Positions 8,990 through 19,154 of a DNA stretch of 64,000 nucleotides are shown here, one piece after another (position 1 is the stretch's first letter; the number at the start of each line of letters is the position of its first letter). The position numbers were made by a program, and so were the translations under genes. The notes beneath the pieces are model-generated. The model did not search any database. It was not told the DNA's origin and was given only the letters and a program-made list of their open reading frames with translations. The DNA lies in the NCBI GenBank assembly GCA_031266555.1, contig JAISAU010000002.1:62001-126000 (forward strand). The letters run 5' to 3'. This DNA is from Campylobacteraceae bacterium (lineage in GTDB: Bacteria > Campylobacterota > Campylobacteria > Campylobacterales > Campylobacteraceae).

Positions 8990-10813
8990 TTATGACCTTA
9001 CTTTTATTATTTTTTCCACTATTTTATTGACGGATATATTAAGTTTTTCCTCAATATCACAAATGCTTCCATGCGGAATAAAGTTATCTTCGTACTCAAA
9101 ACTCTCCAAAATAACATCATATATTTTCTGTTTCGATAAAAATCCAAGCAATATCTCGCCTACTCCGCCCATTTTTGCGCTATCACTGAATACATACCAT
9201 CTCTTACATGTAACGGATATTTTCTTTAAAAGCTCCGAATCTAAAGGTTTGATAAATCTTAAATCTACTATAGTAATGTCTTCATCTAAAAGCTTTGCGC
9301 ATTCGCACGCTTTTCCAACGCCGTTTCCATACCCAATAAATGCTGTATCGCTTTTACCTTTATGTAAAACTTCTCCTTCTCCCAACAAAAAAGGTTTTGA
9401 TTTTACTATTTCGCAAGTTAAAAAGTTTCCCCTTGGATATCTAAACGCACATACGCCTTTGTGATTGTAAGCAAACTCCACAGCGTATTTCATCCCGATA
9501 TCGTCTCTTGGCGCAAAAAGAGTCATATTCGGTATCGCATTAAGATACGATATATCAAAAACTCCTTGGTGCGTTTCGCCGTCCTCTCCTACAATTCCCG
9601 CTCTATCTATGGCAAATACGACGCTTAAATTCATCAAACAAGCGTCATGTATAATTTGATCGTACGCTCTTTGTAAAAATGTGGAATATATAGCGATAAA
9701 CGGTTTAAAACCCTCTTTCGCCATAGCGCACATAGACGTTACGGCGTGCTGTTCGGCTATAGCCACATCCCAAAATCTATTCGGAAACTCTTTTATCAGC
9801 TTATCCATACCGGTACCGCTTGGCATAGCGGCGGTTACACCCACAACGTCCTCTTTCACTTTCGCCAATTCCAAAAGCGCTTCGCTAAAAAGCGTAGTGA
9901 CGCTTTTGCTTAATGTTTTTGTCGAAATAGGTTCTCCGCTCTCTACATCAAAGGGAGCTACTCCGTGCCACTTTTCAAATTGTCCCTCAGCTTTCACATA
10001 GCCTTTGCCTTTTATCGTTTGAGCATGTACAATAACAGGTTTTTTTAATCTTTTAGCCGTTTTTAAAGCGCTTATCAGAGCGGATATATTATGTCCGTCA
10101 ATAGGACCTATATATTCAAGTCCCAACTCCTCAAAAAGCATTCCCGGAGTTATGAGCTTAAAACCCTCTTCAAATCTTTTTGCCATATACGTGGCGGGTT
10201 CCGGTAAAAAATCCAATACTTTTTCAACTCTGGATTTAAACTTTTGGTAAAATTGTCCCGCCATAGCTTGTGAGAGATATTTACTGATAGCGCCTATAGG
10301 TTTTGATATGCTCATCTCATTATCATTTAAAATAATAACTACGGGATATTTTCTATCGCCAAGCTCATTAAGAGCTTCGTAAGCCATTCCCGCGCTCATA
10401 GCTCCGTCTCCGATAAGCGCGACGGGGGTTCTCTCCTTTTCATTTTTTAAAGCGATGGCTTTCGCCGCGCCTACCGCCAAAGAGATAGAGGTAGAGCTAT
10501 GTCCCGCCACAAAATAGTCATATGTTGATTCGCCAGGTTTTGTATAGCCGCTAATGCCGTCCATTTTACGCAGAGTGTCAAATCTATCCCATCTGTCAGT
10601 TAAAAGTTTATGCGCGTAAGATTGATGACTAACGTCAAAGATAAAAGGATCTTGTTCAACGTCAAATACGTAATGCATAGCCACAATTAGCTCGACCGCG
10701 CCCATATTTGAACTTAAATGCCCGCCGTTATGGCTCACAACGTCAATAATTTTAGAACGTATATCGGCGCAAAGATTTTTAAGCTGCTCTGTCCCAAATT
10801 GTTTTATATCCAA
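8990..10813 (-). CDS. dxs: 1-deoxy-D-xylulose-5-phosphate synthase
   Basis: A 607-residue enzyme of full length. It joins pyruvate and glyceraldehyde 3-phosphate with thiamine diphosphate, the first step of the MEP isoprenoid pathway. The cofactor motif GDGAMSAGMAYEALNE is near residue 148 and the catalytic IAEQHAVT near 365. The C-terminal transketolase domain is complete. Only 3 nt separate it from the upstream hisC; in C. jejuni fliF, fliG and fliH lie between these two genes. A TTACATGTAA copy (9204-9213) encodes its VTCK. Confidence 0.97.
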   Translation of the reverse strand: MDIKQFGTEQLKNLCADIRSKIIDVVSHNGGHLSSNMGAVELIVAMHYVFDVEQDPFIFDVSHQSYAHKLLTDRWDRFDTLRKMDGISGYTKPGESTYDYFVAGHSSTSISLAVGAAKAIALKNEKERTPVALIGDGAMSAGMAYEALNELGDRKYPVVIILNDNEMSISKPIGAISKYLSQAMAGQFYQKFKSRVEKVLDFLPEPATYMAKRFEEGFKLITPGMLFEELGLEYIGPIDGHNISALISALKTAKRLKKPVIVHAQTIKGKGYVKAEGQFEKWHGVAPFDVESGEPISTKTLSKSVTTLFSEALLELAKVKEDVVGVTAAMPSGTGMDKLIKEFPNRFWDVAIAEQHAVTSMCAMAKEGFKPFIAIYSTFLQRAYDQIIHDACLMNLSVVFAIDRAGIVGEDGETHQGVFDISYLNAIPNMTLFAPRDDIGMKYAVEFAYNHKGVCAFRYPRGNFLTCEIVKSKPFLLGEGEVLHKGKSDTAFIGYGNGVGKACECAKLLDEDITIVDLRFIKPLDSELLKKISVTCKRWYVFSDSAKMGGVGEILLGFLSKQKIYDVILESFEYEDNFIPHGSICDIEEKLNISVNKIVEKIIKVRS

Positions 10814-10816
10814 AAT

Positions 10817-11917
10817 TCAGCCTCTGTAAATATCCTCAAAAACTTTAAATAATTTCAAGTTTTGCTCTTTTGTGCCTATAGTAATGCGCACGGCATTTAA
10901 ACCGTAACTTTTAAGATTTCTTATTATAATGCCGTTTTTCATAAGCTCTTCACAAATCAAAGAAGAGTCTTTTTTTAGCTTACATGTAATAAAGTTTGTG
11001 TAACTTGGGATAAATTCCATATCAAGTTTTTTCGCAAACTCTTCATATTTTGCCATCTCTTCAAAATTTTTAACAACTGATTTTTGCACAAACTCTTCAT
11101 CTTTTAACGCTTCTATAGCGGCTTTGAGACTTAAAGTCGTAATATTAAACGGGGAGCGAAGCTTATGCAAAGCCTTTATAACCTCTTTATCTCCCACGCC
11201 ATAACCAACTCTCATTCCGCCAAGTCCGTAAGCTTTTGAAAATGTACCAAGATATATAGCGTTTGGAAATGTCTCAATAAGCTCTTTTGGATCTATTCTT
11301 TTGCTTTTGTCTTTAAAACCCGCGAACTCTTGATAAGCTCCGTCTACCACGACTAACGTATCTTTTGAGATATCCTTTAAAAACTCAAAAACCTCGTCTT
11401 TATCCAAACATTCGCCAAGAGGATTATTTGGTAAACACAAAAATATAACGGCTATATCTTTGTTAGTTTTATAAATATCCAAAAACTCTTTTATATTATG
11501 TTCGTGAGAGGCAGTTTTTAATACAGTAGTATTCGTACGATTACCATAAATTTCATACATCGCAAATGTAGTTTTTGCCATCAAGATTTTATTTGAAAAG
11601 TTAGTTTTGGCAAATAGCGAAAACTCTATCACTTGATCGCTTCCGGAACCTATGATGATATTTTCGCTTCCAACGCTATACTTTTTCGCGAGCGCCCCTT
11701 TTAATTCGTACATGCTATCGTCTGGGTACAAAGACATTTTATGAGCTTCGTTTTTTATCGCTTCCACTACTTTCGGACTGCAACCGTACGGATTTTCATT
11801 GCTTGCTATTTTTATTACATTTTTAGCTTCTATGCCATACTCTCTTACGACAAGCTCTATCGGCTTACCGGCTTCATAACTTGTCAAATTCGCAAGCGTT
11901 TCATTAAATTTCATCAA
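10817..11917 (-). CDS. hisC: Histidinol-phosphate aminotransferase
   Basis: A 366-residue class I/II aminotransferase. SNENPYG near residue 40 and [15 protein letters not shown], with the PLP-binding lysine, are diagnostic. It converts imidazole acetol phosphate to histidinol phosphate. Two adjacent ATG codons at 11917 and 11914 could start it. It begins immediately after the pheA stop; HisC enzymes of this group can also act on phenylpyruvate, and the pheA-hisC pairing suggests that dual role, which is inference. Confidence 0.92.
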   Translation of the reverse strand: MMKFNETLANLTSYEAGKPIELVVREYGIEAKNVIKIASNENPYGCSPKVVEAIKNEAHKMSLYPDDSMYELKGALAKKYSVGSENIIIGSGSDQVIEFSLFAKTNFSNKILMAKTTFAMYEIYGNRTNTTVLKTASHEHNIKEFLDIYKTNKDIAVIFLCLPNNPLGECLDKDEVFEFLKDISKDTLVVVDGAYQEFAGFKDKSKRIDPKELIETFPNAIYLGTFSKAYGLGGMRVGYGVGDKEVIKALHKLRSPFNITTLSLKAAIEALKDEEFVQKSVVKNFEEMAKYEEFAKKLDMEFIPSYTNFITCKLKKDSSLICEELMKNGIIIRNLKSYGLNAVRITIGTKEQNLKLFKVFEDIYRG

Positions 11918-12988
11918 TCAATCCTCCGATATATAACTTCCAAGCCATATAATATCATAATTTTTACCGCTCCCATTCAATACGTTTTGGACATTTTCAT
12001 CATCTATATGTCCTTCAAAATCCAGATAAAAAACTCTCTTAAAATCTCTTCTTTTCGTCGGACGCGACTCAAGCTTTGTGAGATTTATTTTAGCGTCGTT
12101 AAAAAGCTGCAATAATGCTAAAAGTCCTCCGGGTTTATCATACGTTTTAGCCAAAATAGACGTTTTGTTTTTAAGACCTTTTTGGTTTTTAAAATCGCTC
12201 AGCACCGCAAATCTGGTTCTATTCGCTAAATTATCTTCTATCTTGGCGAACAGTGTGGGAATTTTGCAAAGTTTCGCCGCTATATACGAGCAAATGGCAG
12301 CCGCATTTTTATCTTTACTCGCCATTTTCGCCGCTTCCGCCGTCGATTTTGTCGGTATAAATTCAACGCCGTTTAAAAGATGGGTTTCTAAAAATTGTCT
12401 GCACTGATTATATCCTTGCGGATGAGAATAAATAATTTTCACATCTTTTACATCTTCGGCAAATGTGGCGAAAGAATGGTGAATATCCATATAAAGTTCG
12501 GCTACTACTTTGATATCCTCATATTTTCCAAGACAATCGAGCGTAACGCCGACAACGCCTTCAGTGTTATTTTCTATCGGCACAACGCCATATTTCGCCT
12601 CTTTGTTTGTTAAAACTTGGAAAACCGCCTCTATGGAATTTAGGGCGAGATAATTTCCTTGAGCGCCAAATCTGCTTTGCGCCGCTTGATGAGAGTAAGT
12701 CCCCTCAGGTCCTAAAAACGCAATTTTTTCAGGAAATTCTATATTTCTGCTAACGGCGAAAATCTCAGAATATATAGCCTCGATTGCTCCGTTTTTTACA
12801 TATCCGCCGCTTAATTTTTTAAGTCTATCCAAAATCTCTTTTTCACGTTCGGGTCTATATATGGATGAACCGCTTGTATGCTTAAGAACGCCTATCTCTT
12901 TTACAAATTCCATACGTTGATTTAAAAGCTTTAATATATCGTCGTCTATTTTATCTATCTCTTTTCTCAAATCCCCTATTTTTTTCAT
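11918..12988 (-). CDS. pheA: Bifunctional chorismate mutase / prephenate dehydratase
   Basis: A 356-residue fusion enzyme. Residues 1-85 are an AroQ chorismate mutase (LRKEIDKIDDDILKLLNQRM). The dehydratase domain starts at FLGPEGTYSHQAA near residue 93. The C-terminal ACT domain contains LESRPTKRR, the phenylalanine-binding ESRP motif, which predicts feedback inhibition. It makes phenylpyruvate from chorismate. It overlaps lysA by 4 nt (ATGA) and is followed at once by hisC. Confidence 0.96.
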   Translation of the reverse strand: MKKIGDLRKEIDKIDDDILKLLNQRMEFVKEIGVLKHTSGSSIYRPEREKEILDRLKKLSGGYVKNGAIEAIYSEIFAVSRNIEFPEKIAFLGPEGTYSHQAAQSRFGAQGNYLALNSIEAVFQVLTNKEAKYGVVPIENNTEGVVGVTLDCLGKYEDIKVVAELYMDIHHSFATFAEDVKDVKIIYSHPQGYNQCRQFLETHLLNGVEFIPTKSTAEAAKMASKDKNAAAICSYIAAKLCKIPTLFAKIEDNLANRTRFAVLSDFKNQKGLKNKTSILAKTYDKPGGLLALLQLFNDAKINLTKLESRPTKRRDFKRVFYLDFEGHIDDENVQNVLNGSGKNYDIIWLGSYISED

Positions 12989-14202
12989 AAATTTCCTCTA
13001 ACGAGACATTCCGTTTCGCATCCTATCAAATCCTCAAATGTCTCTCTTTTCCTGATAAGACGATATTTGTTTTCCGCAAAAGCGACTTCGGCGCATCTTG
13101 CGCGAGTATTATAATTGCTGCTCATACTAAATCCGTAAGCTCCGACACTCTTTACAACCAACAAATCCCCGTGATTTAATCGCGGCAACGATACATTTTT
13201 GCCCAAAAAATCACTGCTTTCACAAATAGCTCCGACGACATCGGCTTTTGATGTTTTTTGCTCATCTTTATTTATGGCTTCAATTTCGTGATACGCGTTA
13301 TAAAATCCCGGACGTATCAAATCATTCATCGCCGCGTCGACTATAACAAATCTTTTGTTGCCGTTTTTTTTCTCATATAACACTTTTGTTAGCAAATATC
13401 CGCTATTTCCCACTAAAAATCGTCCCGGTTCGCATACCACGGTAACGTCGGACTCTCCAAGATTGGCTAAAACGGCTTGAGCGAAATCGTAAGGCTCTAT
13501 CGTGATCTCGTCTTTATAGCGTATGCCTATGCCGCCGCCAACATCAAAAAATTTCAAATCTATATCGAGAGCTTTTAAATTTTTCAAAAGTTCCGCCGTT
13601 ATTTTAGTCGCCTCTTTATAAGGTTCTATATCCAAAATTTGACTGCCTATGTGACAATGTATCCCAATCGGCTCAAGCCACTCGGAACTCTTGGCGTATA
13701 TGTACAATTTTTTTGCCGTATCCACATCTACGCCAAATTTATTTTGTTTAAGTCCTGTGGAGATATAGGGGTGCGTTTTGGCGTCGACGTCAGGATTTAT
13801 GCGTACGCTTATTCTGGCTTTGATCTCCATATACTTCGCTACAGCTTCTACGCGTTTAAGCTCCTCTTCACTCTCAACATTTAACATCAAAATATTTTGT
13901 CTCAAAGCATAAGCTATCTCGTTATCCTCTTTTCCTACGCCGCTGAAAATTATTTTGTATTTTGATATTCCGGCTATCAAAGCTCTTTTTACCTCTCCTA
14001 CCGAAACGCAATCGCACCCTGCTCCGAGTTTGCCTAAATATCTCAAAATGCTTAAATTGGAATTCGCTTTAACAGCATAACAAATTAGCGATTTTCTGGC
14101 GCGAAAAGCATCTTTTATACTTTCAAATTGCTCTTTTATATGTTCAAAATCATAAATATAAAGCGGTGTTTTATATTCTAAAGCAAGACTTTCAAAATCC
14201 AT
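12985..14202 (-). CDS. lysA: Diaminopimelate decarboxylase
   Basis: A 405-residue PLP enzyme that makes L-lysine from meso-diaminopimelate. CYAVKANSN contains the PLP lysine, HCHIGSQI and GGGIG bind phosphate, and CEPGR and the C-terminal CESSDFLG complete the active site. I prefer the ATG at 14202 to a TTG two codons upstream, because AAGG lies about 8 nt before it. It is the first gene of a lysA-pheA-hisC-dxs string with 4-nt or shorter junctions. Confidence 0.95.
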   Translation of the reverse strand: MDFESLALEYKTPLYIYDFEHIKEQFESIKDAFRARKSLICYAVKANSNLSILRYLGKLGAGCDCVSVGEVKRALIAGISKYKIIFSGVGKEDNEIAYALRQNILMLNVESEEELKRVEAVAKYMEIKARISVRINPDVDAKTHPYISTGLKQNKFGVDVDTAKKLYIYAKSSEWLEPIGIHCHIGSQILDIEPYKEATKITAELLKNLKALDIDLKFFDVGGGIGIRYKDEITIEPYDFAQAVLANLGESDVTVVCEPGRFLVGNSGYLLTKVLYEKKNGNKRFVIVDAAMNDLIRPGFYNAYHEIEAINKDEQKTSKADVVGAICESSDFLGKNVSLPRLNHGDLLVVKSVGAYGFSMSSNYNTRARCAEVAFAENKYRLIRKRETFEDLIGCETECLVRGNL

Positions 14203-14348
14203 ACCCAACCCTTTTATAGTAAGATAAATTTGTTATTTTATCAAAAAGCTCTATAAGTATTATTAAAATTTAAACTAGGATAGATGATTTACAAAAACTA
14301 TAACTTCTCATTTTTTTTAAATAATAAATATCGCCGCATATAATTTCA

Positions 14349-14371
14349 TACATGTATCCTCTTACATGTAA
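14349..14371. repeat. Pair of TACATGTA palindromes between lysA and lptG
   Basis: Two copies of the window-wide palindrome lie 13 nt apart, ATACATGTAT around 14349-14356 and TTACATGTAA at 14362-14371. They sit 15 nt beyond the lptG stop and 134 nt upstream of lysA. Transcription direction makes them part of the lptG 3' end or the lysA upstream region. Confidence 0.6.
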
Positions 14372-14385
14372 GCTTTTTTTACATA

Positions 14386-15450
14386 TTATCTATTTTTTCC
14401 ATACAAAACAAAAGCGAAAATACTTAAAATCGCTATCGGCGCTAAAATGGCGATTTCTGGCAAAATAATAGAATTTAAAGCGAATCTGCTCAACGTAAAA
14501 AGCACGCCCCAACCGACAAGCGTAACAAAAATAAACCCAAAATTCATCAACGCGAGATTAAAAAATCTACCTGAAATCGGCAGATAATAATACAAAATCA
14601 CTACGGCAAATGGCGCGAAAAATGGAAAAAATATCAAAAAATAGAGATTTGTTTTCACGGAGTTCATATTTATGCCTTGTGCTCCGAAAAATTTCATAGC
14701 GTCCCACGCGTCGGGAATTGATAAAGATTGGCTTCCAAGATGAGCGTTTTCAATAATCTTAGGACGAAATTGCTCTAACGCTTGAATGCTCTCAAGATTC
14801 TCTATCTCAATACCGGCATTCTCCCTCACCTCTATTTTAGGCTTTTTAATCTTTTCAACCTGCTCAAGCGTCCATACGTTGTTTTTAAAAACTCCCCTCT
14901 TCGCCGTAGTTATCTCTTTTAACTCGCTGTTTTCAATATCAAAAATCTTAATGTCCGAAGCTTCTTGTTTTAGCGGATTTAATTCACCAAAATAGACGTA
15001 TTTGCCCTCATACTTCAAAAATAAATTTGAGGATGAGCGCATAATCTGACTATATTTTAAAAGATTGCTTCTATATTCGTACGCGTAAGTAAAAGAGGTA
15101 AAATTTAAAAGTATATATATGAAAACCAAAAAAAACGCGCTCAAAAATATTGGTAAAATCATCGCGTTTTTGGTAACTCCAACTGAGTACATGCAAAGAA
15201 GTTCGTTTGAGCGTATCATAGAAAATTTTGAGACTATCATCGCAAATACTATAGATAAAGGAAGAGTGTAACTCACCGCACTCATAAAATTGAACGAGAT
15301 ATACAAAAGCTGCAAATTAGCGGAACTTGGCAAATCTTTATAGTTTGTTATAAAATCAACGCCCGCATAAAAAAACTCTAACGCGCAAAAAATAATAAAA
15401 AAATTTTTGAGATATAAAAATATAATATAGCGTTGATATATTTTAATCAT
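14386..15450 (-). CDS. lptG: LPS export permease LptG (YjgP/YjgQ family)
   Basis: A 354-residue inner-membrane protein with three N-terminal helices (about 10-120), a periplasmic beta domain (about 130-250) and three C-terminal helices (about 265-350), the LptF/LptG plan. LptG and LptF form the channel of the LptB2FG ABC transporter that extracts LPS from the inner membrane. The start overlaps the pth stop by 8 nt. The same pth-permease-lysA order occurs in C. jejuni. LptF cannot be excluded, but location favours the LptG-type copy. Confidence 0.8.
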   Translation of the reverse strand: MIKIYQRYIIFLYLKNFFIIFCALEFFYAGVDFITNYKDLPSSANLQLLYISFNFMSAVSYTLPLSIVFAMIVSKFSMIRSNELLCMYSVGVTKNAMILPIFLSAFFLVFIYILLNFTSFTYAYEYRSNLLKYSQIMRSSSNLFLKYEGKYVYFGELNPLKQEASDIKIFDIENSELKEITTAKRGVFKNNVWTLEQVEKIKKPKIEVRENAGIEIENLESIQALEQFRPKIIENAHLGSQSLSIPDAWDAMKFFGAQGINMNSVKTNLYFLIFFPFFAPFAVVILYYYLPISGRFFNLALMNFGFIFVTLVGWGVLFTLSRFALNSIILPEIAILAPIAILSIFAFVLYGKNR

Positions 15451-16012
15451 TGCCGCTACAAATTCCTTTTTTAGATGTATAGCGAGATATTACACTATTT
15501 AAGTTTTCATTGGGTAAATCTTTAACGATTTTCACACTATAATTTATAAGTTTTTCCATACATGTAAGCTCGTCTTTTGAAAAATTTTCTAAGACAAATT
15601 TTGCCGTATCTTGCGAATTTTCAGGCGCGCCGACACCTATGCGAATCCTCGTATAGTCATCTCCCACATGTAAATCCACCGACTTTAATCCATTATGCCC
15701 GCCACTTGATCCGCCTCTTTTAATGCGTATGCTTCCAAACGGTATGGCTATATCGTCATGTATTACTACAATTTCATTCGGTTTATAAAAATCAAAAACC
15801 GCTCTTACGCTTTTACCTGAATTATTCATATATGTAAGAGGTTTTAAAAGGAGAATTTGAGCGCTTTTATACAATTCGCCAAAAAATTGAGATTTTGAGA
15901 CATTGGAGGCTTTAAGTTCGTCAATTAAACGATTGATAACCATAAAGCCTACATTATGTCTTGTATTGGCATATTTTTCAGTAGGGTTGCCAAGTCCCAC
16001 AAAAAGAAACAT
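15443..16012 (-). CDS. pth: Peptidyl-tRNA hydrolase
   Basis: A 189-residue enzyme of normal length. VGLGNPTEKYANTRHNVGF holds the catalytic His20 and Asn; HDDIAIPFG and GGSSGGHNGLKS form the rest of the active site. It frees tRNA from stalled peptidyl-tRNA. It lies 5 nt after rplY, the standard rplY-pth pair. DLHV and LTCM in this protein are both encoded by copies or near-copies of the ACATGT palindrome. Confidence 0.96.
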   Translation of the reverse strand: MFLFVGLGNPTEKYANTRHNVGFMVINRLIDELKASNVSKSQFFGELYKSAQILLLKPLTYMNNSGKSVRAVFDFYKPNEIVVIHDDIAIPFGSIRIKRGGSSGGHNGLKSVDLHVGDDYTRIRIGVGAPENSQDTAKFVLENFSKDELTCMEKLINYSVKIVKDLPNENLNSVISRYTSKKGICSGND

Positions 16013-16017
16013 TTGAA

Positions 16018-16554
16018 CTATTTAGCTTTTACTACGCCTACAACGGCAACTCTGTCCGCGTCTACCATTTGAACGTTAGAAGGCAGCTTGATGTCTCTTA
16101 CGAGCAGCGTTTGACCAACTTCCAAATCGCTTACGTCAAGCACAAAAGAATTTGGCAAAAACTCAGAAGCGCATTTTACGCAAAGTCTTCTTTTTGATTG
16201 CACTAAAACGCCTTTATCCTTAATACCTTTAGCTATGCCGTTTACTACAACGGGTACAAAGTACTTTGTAACAACTCCGGGAACCGCCACTCTTAAATCT
16301 ACATGTAAGATTTTATTGGCAACCGGATCTCTTTGATACTCTTGTATTACTACATCGTAACTTTTACCGTTTACTTGTACCGGAAAAATCAAGGTCTCTT
16401 TTTTGCGAACCTCTTTAATAAACTCATTTTCTTTAAACGCAGCGTGAATATTCTCAAAGCCTTTAGCGTAAATATTGGCGATAAGATAACCATCTCGTCT
16501 AAGCGATTTGAGCGCCTTTTTATCGATACTCTCTCTTAAAATGCCTTCTAGCAT
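16018..16554 (-). CDS. rplY: Ribosomal protein L25, Ctc form
   Basis: A 178-residue protein with an N-terminal L25 5S rRNA-binding domain (about 1-90) and a C-terminal TL5/Ctc beta domain. DLRVAVPG and [14 protein letters not shown] mark the family. Length fits the general-stress Ctc type. It is 5 nt upstream of pth. The 63 nt between it and the tal-pilT stop hold no clear terminator. Confidence 0.92.
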   Translation of the reverse strand: MLEGILRESIDKKALKSLRRDGYLIANIYAKGFENIHAAFKENEFIKEVRKKETLIFPVQVNGKSYDVVIQEYQRDPVANKILHVDLRVAVPGVVTKYFVPVVVNGIAKGIKDKGVLVQSKRRLCVKCASEFLPNSFVLDVSDLEVGQTLLVRDIKLPSNVQMVDADRVAVVGVVKAK

Positions 16555-16617
16555 AATACTGTCCTTTAAAAAAATAAGAGAAAGATTATATCTCTTTTTA
16601 CATAAAAATTATCTAAG

Positions 16618-19122
16618 TTACCTTTTTAAATCCAGTATATCAATGTCGCTCATATCCACAGTTATATTGGAATTTTGCTCCGAATTGTCATCTTCCGTAT
16701 AACTTTCAACGTTTTTCATCGCTTCGGCTTCTTTATTTTTCTTAATATCATAATTGTCAAGAAGTATTTTCAAATCGGCAGGCGATGTGGCCGCGTATAA
16801 TGCTTCGTGATAATTTACAACGCCTTTTATGTATAAATCAAGCAGCGCTTGATTAAAGCTTTGGCTATTATAAACGTCTCTGTCTTTTTCTATGGAGTCT
16901 TTAATCTCGCTCTCTCTACTTTGAGCTATCATGGCTTCTATTCTCGCGTTTTTCACTAAAATCTCGACAGCAGCGACTCTTCCTCTGCCTCCCTTTCTTC
17001 TTATCAATCTTTGAGAAACAACCGCCTCAAGAACAGAAGAGAGAGATTGTCTGACTTGTATCTGCTCGCCGCCTTGGAACATACTTATAATACGCCCTAT
17101 CGTCTCTTTTGCGTCTAACGTATGCAAAGTAGAAAGTACCAAGTGACCTGTTTCCGCCGCTCTTATCGCGGTTCTGATAGTTTCAACGTCTCTCATTTCA
17201 CCCACCATAATAACATCCGGATCTTCCCTTAAAGAAGCTATCAAAGCGTCTGAGAAACTTACGGCATCTTGCCCAACTGAGCGCTGATTTATGATACTTT
17301 GTTCATCTTGATAAATGAACTCTATCGGATCTTCAATAGTTATAATATGTTTTTGACTCGTTTGATTTATAATATTTATAATAGTTGCAAGAGTCGTACT
17401 CTTTCCACATCCCGTAGGTCCGGTCACAAGTATTAAACCACGTCTTTTTGAAGCGAAGTCTTTGATAACTTCCGGAAGCTCCAAAGATTCCACCGTTGGA
17501 ATAAGCATAGGAATTACGCGAAACGCCGCCGAAATACCGTCGGTTTGATAAAACATGTTGACGCGAAATCTATAGTCTTTGTCAAGTCTATAAATAAAAT
17601 CTATATTTTTCTTTTTTGTAAACTCTTCGTATCTATCTTGTAAAAGTTCTTGAGCTAAAATCTCCACATCGTCTTTTGTAAAAATATTATTATCCACCGT
17701 CACAATTTCGCCGTTTACTCGCCCTTTTACATCCGAATCGGATTTAATATGCAAATCGCTTCCGTTATAACCTACAAGATCTTCAAGACATTTTTTTAAA
17801 AACGTTATAGCGTGTATATCGTCTTTGATAATACCCACAGTTTCAGCAACTTTTTCTTTAAGTATGCGCTTCATATCATTATCCTTTTTTTCAACTTGTC
17901 GAGTATTTTTTTCCGATTTCACTTCGGAATCTTTGTCTTTAATATCTTTGGTTTGCTCTTTTGTTGCGGTTTTGTCGTCCGTCTCTTTTTTTACCGCGAC
18001 TTTTTGTTTTGCAGCCATCTCTTCAACCTCCCGCTCTTTTTTTGCTGTAGAGACCTCTTGTTCTTTTATCTCGATACTTTGTTTTATGTCTCCAACGCTT
18101 TCAAGTTCGTCTTGAGAAATCTTCAAGCTATTAAGCATTTCTCTAAACGCTTGCTTGAACTGCTCCAATCCGTCGTTTAAAAGTTCGGTATAAATTTCTT
18201 TGATATTTATACCTTTAGATTCAATCTCCTCAAAATACTCTTGTATGCTTTGTTTACTAGGACATGCCCTCTCATCAGTATCCAGAGTCTCCACAAAACC
18301 TTCAATCGCGCTTAGAGGAGCGGTGTTGATAGCGTTTTGATAAAGAAGCTTTGTAATATAATAAGACGATTTGACGCTTTTATCGCTAACGCCGGTACTC
18401 GCGAATAAACATCTGACGTCGGAAATTTTTTGCTCTTTTATAAGCTGGTATATATAAGACGCGTTCATTATGCCAAACTTCATTTTTTCCATACCGTTAG
18501 CTTCCAAAATAGGATCTAATTTTCTGTCAAATCTGCTTACAAAAACGCTTATTACCGCTTTTGGAAAATGCTTTTTCGGATTTCTTCTTTGAAATATATA
18601 AAAGCCGTTTTCAATAGCTTGCAAACATTTGCCCGCTTGCAAAGGGGAAAAAACAAGAGTGGCGTTTACATTTATGCCCTCTATTATTAAATCTTTTATA
18701 GTCTCGTATCCATCTACGGTAGCCGGAATCTTTATCATGACGTTTGGCATATTAATCGCTTTAAAAAGTCTTTTTGCCTCTTCGGTCATTTTAGCCGCGT
18801 CGTCCGCAAGCAAAGGATTTACCTCTATACTGGCAAAACCGTCAAGTTCATTCGCCGTATGCGTGCGTAAAAGAAGTCTTGCAGCATTTCTAATATCCTC
18901 GACAGCCATAAGCTCGTATCGTTCTTTGGGTAAAAGTTCTATGCTTTTTTTCTTGTCTTCATCGTAAGCATGTGAGTTTAAAATAGCGTTTTTAAAAATA
19001 ACGGGATTGCTTGTGATACCGCTTACAATGCCGGCATCCACCAAATCATTAAATTTATTTTGCAAGAAATCTCTTTCTATCAAATCGCACCAGATAGAAA
19101 AATTATTTGAGCCGATTGCCAT
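16618..19122 (-). CDS. Transaldolase joined in frame to a PilT-type ATPase
   Basis: One open frame of 834 residues. Residues 1-330 are a TalB-type transaldolase: GITSNP (35-40), the Schiff-base lysine K131 in MIKIPATVDG, and SRFDRKLD. Residues about 335-415 are a highly charged Lys/Glu linker. Residues 417-790 are a PilT hexameric ATPase: DLHIKSDS near 456, Walker A GPTGCGKST near 568, the GEMRDVET Walker B region and LSTLHT. Transaldolase acts in the pentose phosphate pathway; PilT ATPases drive pilus retraction. An ATG at 17874 with AAAGGA 7 nt upstream could start a separate 418-residue PilT, so the locus may make a fusion, two proteins or both. Confidence 0.85.
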   Translation of the reverse strand: MAIGSNNFSIWCDLIERDFLQNKFNDLVDAGIVSGITSNPVIFKNAILNSHAYDEDKKKSIELLPKERYELMAVEDIRNAARLLLRTHTANELDGFASIEVNPLLADDAAKMTEEAKRLFKAINMPNVMIKIPATVDGYETIKDLIIEGINVNATLVFSPLQAGKCLQAIENGFYIFQRRNPKKHFPKAVISVFVSRFDRKLDPILEANGMEKMKFGIMNASYIYQLIKEQKISDVRCLFASTGVSDKSVKSSYYITKLLYQNAINTAPLSAIEGFVETLDTDERACPSKQSIQEYFEEIESKGINIKEIYTELLNDGLEQFKQAFREMLNSLKISQDELESVGDIKQSIEIKEQEVSTAKKEREVEEMAAKQKVAVKKETDDKTATKEQTKDIKDKDSEVKSEKNTRQVEKKDNDMKRILKEKVAETVGIIKDDIHAITFLKKCLEDLVGYNGSDLHIKSDSDVKGRVNGEIVTVDNNIFTKDDVEILAQELLQDRYEEFTKKKNIDFIYRLDKDYRFRVNMFYQTDGISAAFRVIPMLIPTVESLELPEVIKDFASKRRGLILVTGPTGCGKSTTLATIINIINQTSQKHIITIEDPIEFIYQDEQSIINQRSVGQDAVSFSDALIASLREDPDVIMVGEMRDVETIRTAIRAAETGHLVLSTLHTLDAKETIGRIISMFQGGEQIQVRQSLSSVLEAVVSQRLIRRKGGRGRVAAVEILVKNARIEAMIAQSRESEIKDSIEKDRDVYNSQSFNQALLDLYIKGVVNYHEALYAATSPADLKILLDNYDIKKNKEAEAMKNVESYTEDDNSEQNSNITVDMSDIDILDLKR

Positions 19123-19154
19123 TTTTTTCCTTTATAATTCTTTATTTTAAAATT

